Shown piece after piece: positions 44,207-51,700 of a DNA stretch of 64,000 nucleotides. Source of the stretch: CAZJHX01 sp964545715 (lineage in GTDB: Bacteria > Myxococcota_A > UBA9042 > GCA-2863065); NCBI GenBank assembly GCA_964545715.1, contig CAZJHX010000008.1:62001-126000 (forward strand), written 5' to 3'. Position numbers and translations under genes: made by a program. The notes beneath the pieces are model-generated. The model saw only the letters and a list, made by a program, of their open reading frames with translations, did no database searches and was not told the DNA's origin. Position 1 is the first letter of the stretch; every line of letters starts with the position of its first letter.

Positions 44207-45329
44207 GGCGGTGCGGTCCGATGGCGCCGGTGAGCTGTAGGGCGACCAGGTGGTTGGTAGCGTGTGAGGTGAGCGTGGCGCGGTATTGCAGCCGAAGCCG
44301 GAAGTACTCGCTTTGCCAGAAGGCCAGGTACGGCGTGATGCCCCAGGTCGTGTCGTTTTCGAGCCAGTCGCCCCGCACGCCCGCCTGCCAGCGCCGGTCG
44401 AAGCGGAAGTCTACGTAGGTGAAGGCGCCCTGATTCAGCGTTAGCGTGTCGTCGTCGCCCTCTACGTGAGTCGCGAGCCACTGGCTGCGCACAAACATTC
44501 GGAAGCGGTCCGGTCCGCCGGGGGGATCGTAGGCGAGCGTCAGGTCGGCCGAGTACACGTTTGTGAACCGGTTGGGCGACCCGGCGTGATAGCCGTGCTG
44601 GGCGCCCAGGCCGATCTCCATGTATCCGGCATCGGAAAACGGGACGTGTGTCGCGAAGTGCGCCAACGTGGCGGGCAGCCGCCAGGCGTCGTCGCCGAAC
44701 AGCTCTTCGCTCTCGCTGTTGGTGACCTCCAGCGCGAAGGTGTGCGCCCAATCGCCGAATCCGCCGAAGAGCACCGCGAGGGATAGGCCGGTCTGCGCGA
44801 GGCCTTCGTCACCCAGCAGTGTCTTCATGGCCAGCGGCAGCTCCATCTGGTCCCAGGCGTGCAGGTGCCACCGGTTGATCGGTCCAAGGCTCTGGCGGAA
44901 ACGACCCACCTTGAGATTCAGGTGCGGTAGGACGCCCACCCACTCGAACCAGGCCTCCTCCAGCTCCACGCCGCTCGGGCTGAAGCCCAGCGTGGTGCGA
45001 AAGGCCGAGAAGGGATCGATGTTGGCGCGAAGGTCCAGCTCGACCTCGCGAGGTACGAAGCGGAAGCCTTCGTCGCCTTCACCGATCACAGCGGCGTGGC
45101 CGTGCTCTTCACCCTCGTGCGCTGCGTGCTCGGCGTGCTCATCGCCGTGCTCGGCCGTTGGCACATACAGCATCAGGACATCGGCTGTGGCCGATATTTC
45201 GGGATTCAACCGGTTCAGCAGGCCGGTTGACCCGGTTGGTGGCGCCTGCGCGTCCGCATGCGGCGCCCACACCGTCATCAGAAGAGGCAGGATCGCGATC
45301 ACGCGCCTGCCCGGATCGGTGGCTCTCAT
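44193..45329 (-). CDS. Outer-membrane beta-barrel protein with His-rich loop, zinc-linked
   Basis: This is 378 residues with signal peptide (VIAILPLLMTVWAPHADA) and a run of amphipathic strands typical of porin-like barrels, for example LNLKVGRFRQSLGPINRWHLH and FTYVDFRFDRRWQAGVRGDWL. The C-terminus ends HRHERY rather than a clear aromatic. A His/Glu-rich segment (AEHGDEHAEHAAHEGEEHGH) in the N-terminal part suits metal capture. A strong Shine-Dalgarno sequence (GGAGGGG) precedes ATG 45329. It is first of the OMP-znuA-znuB run and probably carries zinc across the outer membrane. Confidence 0.82.
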   Translation of the reverse strand: MRATDPGRRVIAILPLLMTVWAPHADAQAPPTGSTGLLNRLNPEISATADVLMLYVPTAEHGDEHAEHAAHEGEEHGHAAVIGEGDEGFRFVPREVELDLRANIDPFSAFRTTLGFSPSGVELEEAWFEWVGVLPHLNLKVGRFRQSLGPINRWHLHAWDQMELPLAMKTLLGDEGLAQTGLSLAVLFGGFGDWAHTFALEVTNSESEELFGDDAWRLPATLAHFATHVPFSDAGYMEIGLGAQHGYHAGSPNRFTNVYSADLTLAYDPPGGPDRFRMFVRSQWLATHVEGDDDTLTLNQGAFTYVDFRFDRRWQAGVRGDWLENDTTWGITPYLAFWQSEYFRLRLQYRATLTSHATNHLVALQLTGAIGPHRHERY

Positions 45330-45368
45330 GGTCCCCTCCCCCGGGGTCGTTTTGTTGCAGTGGTTCGC

Positions 45369-45800
45369 TTACGCGGCGAACGCGAAGGGGGGAGATTGTT
45401 TGGGAGCCCACGCCAGCACGTTTCCTGTCGCGCGGGGCAGCCGTGTGACGGCGATCCCATTGGCGCTCGGAACCTGTGGAGCGACGGTGATGGTTGCATG
45501 GTGCGCCGGCAGCGGCTGGGACCACAGGCTGGCCAGCAATATACAGCCGTGCTCGTGCTCGTTGGAGTGGGAAGGCTCCCCAGCGACGGCGAGTGCGCTG
45601 TGAACCTCGACCTCCGCGTGAGCGTGCTCACCGTGCACCAGCTCACCGTGCTCGGCGCAGATCTCGTGCTGCTCGGCAGCCAGGTGGAGGGTGCCGCTGA
45701 CGGGTGCAACCGCGAGCCCCAGCATCGCCAGGACGGCGGCCGCGCGATGGTGAGCGCGCTTCAAGGTCCGAACGTTGCCTTGTGCTTGTCGCTTCGTCAA
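45369..45800 (-). CDS. Exported His-rich small protein of the zinc locus
   Basis: This encodes up to 143 residues from TTG 45800, or a shorter form from TTG 45764 that gives a cleaner signal peptide (KRAHHRAAAVLAMLGLAVAPVSG). The mature part is His/Glu-rich: HLAAEQHEICAEHGELVHGEHAHAEVEVH and HSNEHEHGC, with two cysteines. The composition and position just upstream of the zinc uptake genes suggest periplasmic metal binding. I know no characterised family for it. Its stop codon lies inside a 19-bp inverted repeat. Confidence 0.65.
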   Translation of the reverse strand: MTKRQAQGNVRTLKRAHHRAAAVLAMLGLAVAPVSGTLHLAAEQHEICAEHGELVHGEHAHAEVEVHSALAVAGEPSHSNEHEHGCILLASLWSQPLPAHHATITVAPQVPSANGIAVTRLPRATGNVLAWAPKQSPPFAFAA

Positions 45801-45837
45801 GGTGTCTAGGGCTCACCCGGCCAAGCCGGGGCGCGGA

Positions 45838-47208
45838 TCACTCCTCATCGACAACGGTCACGACCCGCTCGGCTGACCACTGTTGGTCGCCCAGCGTCGC
45901 CGTGGCGCGCACCGTGGCGGTTGTGCCGACCACCTCGGACGGGCTGGCGATGTCCAGGACGACTCGGTCGCCGACGCGGATCCAGCCCTCGCCGTCCTCC
46001 AACACCGACGCCGTGCTCAGGGAGGCGTGGGTCACGAAGCTGATCGGCTGGGCTTGCTCGTCGAAAGCCTCGTACTTCACCTTGACGCCGTCCGGGCCGA
46101 AGCCGCCCAGGCGGAGGGTGGCGTCGATGTGCCAGCCGCCTTGTGGGCCCGCCACCAACTCGATGGGGCCGCCGTCTTCCAGTGGGGCGAAGGTCGTGTG
46201 CCCCGTGCCGACCTCCAGGTAGGGGTCTCCAAAGACGCCCTCGCCTTCGACCACCAGGCCCGGCTGTGGGGCGCCGACCTCGAAGTCGGCTCCGGAGTCG
46301 TTGGTGTCCTGCCAAGCGCCGTCGACGCGGCGGCGGTGGAGTGACTCGCCCACGTACGGGCCCGAGACCCACGCAAAGCCCGTGTCGACGCTGTCCGGCA
46401 GGCGCTTGAAGGCGCCCGAGTCGGCGTCCATTACAGTCTCGATGGCGTCCAGCACGGACGTGACCGGCGCGGTAGGCAGGTCGCCCCACGGGCCGGGTTC
46501 GCTGCCCAGCGTGGTCTCCGCCGCAAGGATGACGATGCTGGGGCCAAAGACCGGGACCAGCCAGTCGTAGCCGCCGTTGTAGACCACCGACTCCAGGTTG
46601 GCGACGGTGGGGTGGTCGTCGTCCTTGCCGCTCTGCGCGACGTACGCCTCAAAGGCGGCGCCCGAGAGATCGATGGTCGAGAACGGCTGGTGGTTGGTGC
46701 CGTCGTGGGCGATGACCAGGCGGTAGCCCGGCTCGAGACGGACGCCGGCCGGCAGGCGCCACACCGACTCCAGCACCACCTCGTCCGGATGGCTGTGGCG
46801 ATAGCTGTCCGGCTTGGTGCCCGGGTTTATCGCGCCGGCGGTCCCGTACACGTCGGCGATCATCACGCCGGACAGGTCCAGCGGCTGCTCGGAGGCGTTG
46901 ACCAGCTCCACAAACTGGTCCGAGAAGTAGTGGTCTGCACCGCCGTAGGGCAGGGCGCCGCTGTAATACAGCTCTTCGATCAGCAGGTCGCCGGCGGCAG
47001 GCAGCACCGGCGGCGCGGGCGGTGGTGGACCCGTGTCCGGCTCGGCAGCCGGCACATCGGGCTCGGACGGCGGCACGTCCGCGGTGACGGGGGCGACGTC
47101 AGGCTCGGGCGCCACCTCGGCGGGATCGTCGGAAGAGCAGCCGGCCGCCAGCAGCCCGCAGACCAGCACCGTTGCTGTCAGGGTCGTCACGCGCACGTCA
47201 TTCTCCAT
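45838..47208 (-). CDS. Lamin-tail-domain lipoprotein
   Basis: This is a 456-residue lipoprotein whose signal peptide ends LLAAGC, followed by a Pro/Glu/Asp-rich linker. A lamin-tail-like domain follows, with LLIEELYYSGAL, FVELVNASEQPLDLSGVMI and GYRLVIAHDGTNH, then DTNDSGADFEVGAPQPG. The N-terminal block resembles DUF4876-type lipoproteins. A second beta-rich domain with SADLTL-like strands forms the C-terminal half. The role is unknown; binding at the cell surface is inference. Its ATG 47208 lies within the last codons of the upstream methyltransferase gene (11-bp overlap). Confidence 0.82.
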   Translation of the reverse strand: MENDVRVTTLTATVLVCGLLAAGCSSDDPAEVAPEPDVAPVTADVPPSEPDVPAAEPDTGPPPPAPPVLPAAGDLLIEELYYSGALPYGGADHYFSDQFVELVNASEQPLDLSGVMIADVYGTAGAINPGTKPDSYRHSHPDEVVLESVWRLPAGVRLEPGYRLVIAHDGTNHQPFSTIDLSGAAFEAYVAQSGKDDDHPTVANLESVVYNGGYDWLVPVFGPSIVILAAETTLGSEPGPWGDLPTAPVTSVLDAIETVMDADSGAFKRLPDSVDTGFAWVSGPYVGESLHRRRVDGAWQDTNDSGADFEVGAPQPGLVVEGEGVFGDPYLEVGTGHTTFAPLEDGGPIELVAGPQGGWHIDATLRLGGFGPDGVKVKYEAFDEQAQPISFVTHASLSTASVLEDGEGWIRVGDRVVLDIASPSEVVGTTATVRATATLGDQQWSAERVVTVVDEE

Positions 47209-47806
47209 GGAGGCCGGCCAGGGGCAGGATGCGGCCCGTCTTTGCCATGTAGGCTTTGTATTCGTCGCCGAATTGGGCGGTCATCATCCGCTCTTCGCGC
47301 GGGGTCCGCAGCAGGTACAGCGGCACAAACGTCACGAGCGCGCCCCACCCGGCGAGCCAGTTTTGCAGCATGAGGCCCTGCGCGATGCTGAACAGAAAGA
47401 TGGCCGAATACATCGGGTGACGGACGCGCCGGTACACGCCGCCGGTGATGAGCTGGTGATCGGCGCGGACCTCCAGGCTCACCGACCATTGCTTTCCAAG
47501 GTCCGCATGCGAACGCCAGAAGAGCCACAGTGCGACCGCCATGGCGCCGGCGCCCACCCAGGGGACCGCCGCCGGCAGCTGGTAGTTCGCGAAGCTCAGC
47601 CACGGGCTGAACAGATACAGGGCAGGCAACACCAGGCTGCCGATGGTCACGATGCCCAGCAGGGCCTTCTCCAGGCCGTCGACGTGCTGGACGGTTGTGT
47701 CCTGGCCTTTTACACGCTCTGAGAAGACGTGGCGGATGCCCACGTAGATGAACATGCCGATGAGGAACGCGATGTTCCACGGCTGGGTGACCGGCAGGAC
47801 GAGCAT
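47198..47806 (-). CDS. Isoprenylcysteine carboxyl methyltransferase-family membrane protein
   Basis: This is 202 residues with about five hydrophobic segments. The C-terminal SAM-binding signature is VYRRVRHPMYSAIF followed by REERMMTAQFGDEYKAYMAKTGR, typical of the ICMT/PEMT-like family. It probably methylates a small lipid, thiol or phenol, since bacteria lack prenylated CaaX proteins. It overlaps the downstream lipoprotein gene by 11 bp. It diverges from the acyltransferase gene at 47910 across about 100 bp. Confidence 0.8.
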   Translation of the reverse strand: MLVLPVTQPWNIAFLIGMFIYVGIRHVFSERVKGQDTTVQHVDGLEKALLGIVTIGSLVLPALYLFSPWLSFANYQLPAAVPWVGAGAMAVALWLFWRSHADLGKQWSVSLEVRADHQLITGGVYRRVRHPMYSAIFLFSIAQGLMLQNWLAGWGALVTFVPLYLLRTPREERMMTAQFGDEYKAYMAKTGRILPLAGLHGE

Positions 47807-47909
47807 CAGCCGAGTCTACACGATGGTCAGCGCGTGTAGACCTGCCAACTGAAGTCGTCCTTCCAACATTCTCAGGTGTGTCGGGACCATACCACCGGCG
47901 ACGGGCGGC

Positions 47910-48782
47910 ATGTGGTACTGCTTTGTTGTGAGCAACCAGCACAGTCAGCCGCTGTCCTTCGCGCGCAAGTTCTCGCTGTGGTTCTTTCGCGAGCCGAACA
48001 ACCCGTACGTCAGCCTGAGTGTCTCGGCCGACTTCGGACGCGCGCGCGACTATCTGGCGCGTGTGAACGAGACTGCGGAAACCCGGGTGAGCATTCAGCA
48101 TCTGGTCACCGCCGCCATCGGCCGAGTGTACGCGGAGTTTCCCGTGGCCAACGCCAGCGCGGGCGCCACACGCATTCGACGCTTTGAGCATGTGGGCGTC
48201 GCCATGCCCGTCAACCTGCTCGACGGCCCGACCGGCGCGGCAGAGACGTCGTTGGTCATCCTGGAGCGCGCCGAGGAGCGCTCGCTGGTCGAGATAGCCG
48301 CACAGACTCGCAAACGCGTCACCGGTGAGCGCACGGGAAAGTCTGAAAACCGCGTCATGCGGTTCGCGTACAGGGTGGCCGACAAGACGCCGTTCGGCAT
48401 CATGGACCTGGGGCTGACCGCGTTGGACCGCCTCAGCCGCGTCCCATTTGTCGGGCGGCAGCTGCACGAGCGCTTCCCTGTCACCGTCGTGGTGTCAAAC
48501 CCCGGCGCGGCCCTCGGGTTGCCGCAAGGGGCCGCCATGCGCGGCGCGGCCTTTTCACCACCACAGCGTCTGGTCGGCGTGGGGTCGCTGGTCGGCGTGT
48601 TCCCGCTCCAGGACGAGGTGGTGCCCATCGACGGCACGCCTCAGGTCCGGCCCATGCTGCCGCTGCTCTACGTGTTCGATCACCGGCTCTTCGACGGCGT
48701 GTTGGCGGGCAAGATCCTCACTCGCCTGTTTGAAGTGCTCCAGGCACCCGAAGAGCATTTTGGCGCCGACGGCCGTCTCTAA
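47910..48782 (+). CDS. 2-oxoacid dehydrogenase E2-type acyltransferase domain, stand-alone
   Basis: This is 290 residues; ATG 47910 is used, GTG 47928 is an alternative. The sequence covers only the E2 catalytic domain: NNPYVSLSVSADFGRARDYL at the start, VAMPVNLLDG and the C-terminal signature FDHRLFDGVLAGK, which holds the catalytic His and Asp. There is no lipoyl domain, no E1-binding domain and no E1 or E3 gene nearby. It may use another acyl carrier or be a repurposed acyltransferase. It is convergent with the giant lipoprotein gene, sharing 4 bp at the ends. Confidence 0.75.
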   Translation: MWYCFVVSNQHSQPLSFARKFSLWFFREPNNPYVSLSVSADFGRARDYLARVNETAETRVSIQHLVTAAIGRVYAEFPVANASAGATRIRRFEHVGVAMPVNLLDGPTGAAETSLVILERAEERSLVEIAAQTRKRVTGERTGKSENRVMRFAYRVADKTPFGIMDLGLTALDRLSRVPFVGRQLHERFPVTVVVSNPGAALGLPQGAAMRGAAFSPPQRLVGVGSLVGVFPLQDEVVPIDGTPQVRPMLPLLYVFDHRLFDGVLAGKILTRLFEVLQAPEEHFGADGRL

Positions 48783-51700
48783 GGCGCGAAGCCCGGTACG
48801 GCCAGCGGTGTCAGGAACAGGCCCTTGCCGATGCCCAGGCAGCCGTAGTGGTTGACGCCCCAGCAGCGGACGGTGTCGTCGGTCGTGATCGCGCACGTGT
48901 TAAACGTGCCGGTCGAGATCGCTTTCGCGGGCCCCGCGCCTTCGATCAATATCGGCTTTCCGATCGAGGTGTCGTTGTCCATCTTGCCCCAGCAATACAC
49001 GTCGCCCCCGGTCGTGATGGCGCAGCTCTTGCGGCGGGCCACGGCGACATCGATGGCGTCGGTCAGCACCGGGTTTGAGCCGCCCACCTCACCGCTCTCG
49101 TTGATGCCCACGCAGTGGACCTCCTTGTCGCCGTTGATGGCGCAGGCGTGTTTGTAACCGACGTCGAAGTCGACGACGCCCGAGAGCTGCTTGAACGCGT
49201 ACGCGGCCGAGCCCCACTGGCCTCCGATGCAGTAGAGATCCCCGTTGTCCAGCAGCGCGCAGCCCATGTTGTTGCCGGAGCCCACGGCCACGGCGCCCAG
49301 CAGCGGCTTCTTGGTCTGTGGATCCGCGCTGACCACATCGCCGTAGAACAGGAGATGGCCCGAATCGGCGCCCACCTGCAGGGGGCCTGAGCTTGCCGAG
49401 AGCGGCTCCTGGGTCTGCTTGAGCACCGGATCCGATGTGTCGTCGCTGCCGCTGGTGCACCACAGCTCGCCGGCCGTGGTCAAAAAGCAACCCACCTCGA
49501 ACTGAGCCACGTCGTCCGGCGCGCCGACCGGGGCAGGCACCGACTTGTTGCCTCCCGTGGTGACGCCGAGCAGATCGTTATTGTTCTGGCCCCACGCGAC
49601 GAACGAGCCGTCCGCCAGCTCAGCCGTCACCCGGTGGTCGATCACGTCGATGGCTGTCACGCCTGCCAGGTCGACGTCGCTGGGGTCAAACCACCCGGCG
49701 GCCACATAGTCGTTGCCCAGCGTGTTGCCAACCGGCATTCCCCAGCAGTACACCTCCGCGTCCACCGTGTAAGCGCAGGAGTGGTCTTTGCCCAGCGCGA
49801 TGTCCGCCACGTCCTCCAGCCCCTCGACAAGCACCGGCGCCGCTTCAAAGCGCGAGGTCTCGCCCGTGCCGAGCTCTCCCCAGATGTTGTCGCCCCAGCA
49901 CGCCACGGTGCCGTTCGCCAGCACCGCGCACGCGAAGCCGCCGCCATGGTCGATGCGGACCGCGCTGTCGATGCCGTCGAGCGGGACGTTTTGGAGATCC
50001 TCTGAGACCGAGTTGCCGGTGCACACCACAGTGCCGCCATCCTGAATGGCGCACATGCCTTGCCCACTCCTGGCGAAATCGACGATACCCTCGAAGCGAC
50101 GGGCGGGCGCCCAGCCACCGTAGTCGTATACGACACCGTTGGACGCGAGGTAGCTGCTGTGGTCCGACATCACGGGCCGGTCGAAGTTCTCCTGAGCGAC
50201 GAACCCGGCCTTGATCCACGACCCCCATTTCCAGCACTGAACGCCCGCGTTGTAGCTGCTGAGACACGGTCCCTCGTTGAGGTGCGTTCCCTTCTGCTTC
50301 ACCTCGGACGGCACGTCGTTGAAGCCGCTGTTGCTGAACTTCCAGCACCACGGGTTGCCGTTGTTCGCCAGCACGCAGTTGCCCGAGACGCTTTTCACCT
50401 GCCCACCTTCGGTGACCACCACGCTCTTGGGCTCGTGGGGCGGGCTGTAGTCGGGCTCGTAGACCTTCAACGACGAGCGCATGCCCCAGCACCGGGGCAG
50501 ACCGTCGGCCTGTATCGCGCAGCCCCACTGTCCGGCAAAGATGGGCACATCATGGGCGATGCAGTGTCCGGATTGGCACGTGCCGCCCGGACATGGCTCG
50601 TCCCCGGAGAGGTTGGTGTGCGAGCAGCCGCTGACGGGGTCGCAGACGTCGACAGTGCAGAGGTTTCCGTCATCGCACACCGCCGCTATCGCTGCGTTGC
50701 CGCACCCACCGGCCGCATCTGAGCAGGCGTCTGTTGTGCAGATGTCGTCGTCAGCGCAGTCCGAGGGGCCGAGCGCGTGGCACGGGGACGCCGGGTCGCA
50801 CGACGTTCGGCCCCAGCGGTCCATCGCCAGCAGCCAGCGCTGGCCGTTGTACAGCGTGTAGCTGGTCTTGGTGGCCCCAACCGCGACCACGTCACCGTCG
50901 CCGGAGATCGCCGCCGCCGTGACGCGACTGGTGTTGACACCCTCAAACGTTCGGCTCCACAGCTGCTGTCCGGTGTCGGTCATGCGCAGCATCCAGGGCA
51001 GGTCGGTCTTGACCCCATCCTGCTGGGTGAACCCGAACGCGATCACGCCGCCGTCGGGATGGACCAGCAGCGTCCGGCCCTCGTCGTGGCCCGTGCCGCC
51101 ATGGCGGTTCGGGACGTCGAAGACCTGTTTGCCGCCGTCGCCCACGAAATGGATCTGCTTGTTCTCCTCGATCACCAGCTTTCCGTACATCAGGTCCATC
51201 GACCCGCGCGTCTTGCCGGCGGTGTAGCCGAGCACTCCGAGAGCGCCGTCCGGCAGCTCCGCCACGTCGGCGACGACCTCCGTGACGTGCCCCTGCGTCA
51301 GCCCGTAAAAGTCGAATGTGCTTGTGATGCCGTCCTCGGTCCTGCCCTGCAGCAGCCCGTCCATCGTCTCTTTCACGCCGTCCTGCCCACCGGCCAGCAC
51401 CAGATCGCCCGCTTTGGTCACGATGACGGCATGCCCCACGGCGTCGCCCTCCTTGCCGGTCTGCTTGCGCCACACCTCGCTGCCGTTGGGGCTGAACCGC
51501 GCGTACCAGACCTGGTCGTAGGGGACGTAGTCCGAGAAGATGGCGGGCGGCGGCATCTTCTCCCACTTGAAGTTGGTCGTCTCACCGATGGCCGTGATCG
51601 CGCCATTGGGGTGCACCACCACATCCCTGAAGCGGTCGTCCGGGATGTCCCCCGGCGTGTTCGGCCCCTTCTTGAACGCCAGCGTCTCCCACACCACCTC

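Noticed and set aside
45330..45381. Zur box before the zinc OMP gene
   Set aside because: No match to a recognisable Zur consensus. An inverted repeat is recorded as a finding instead.
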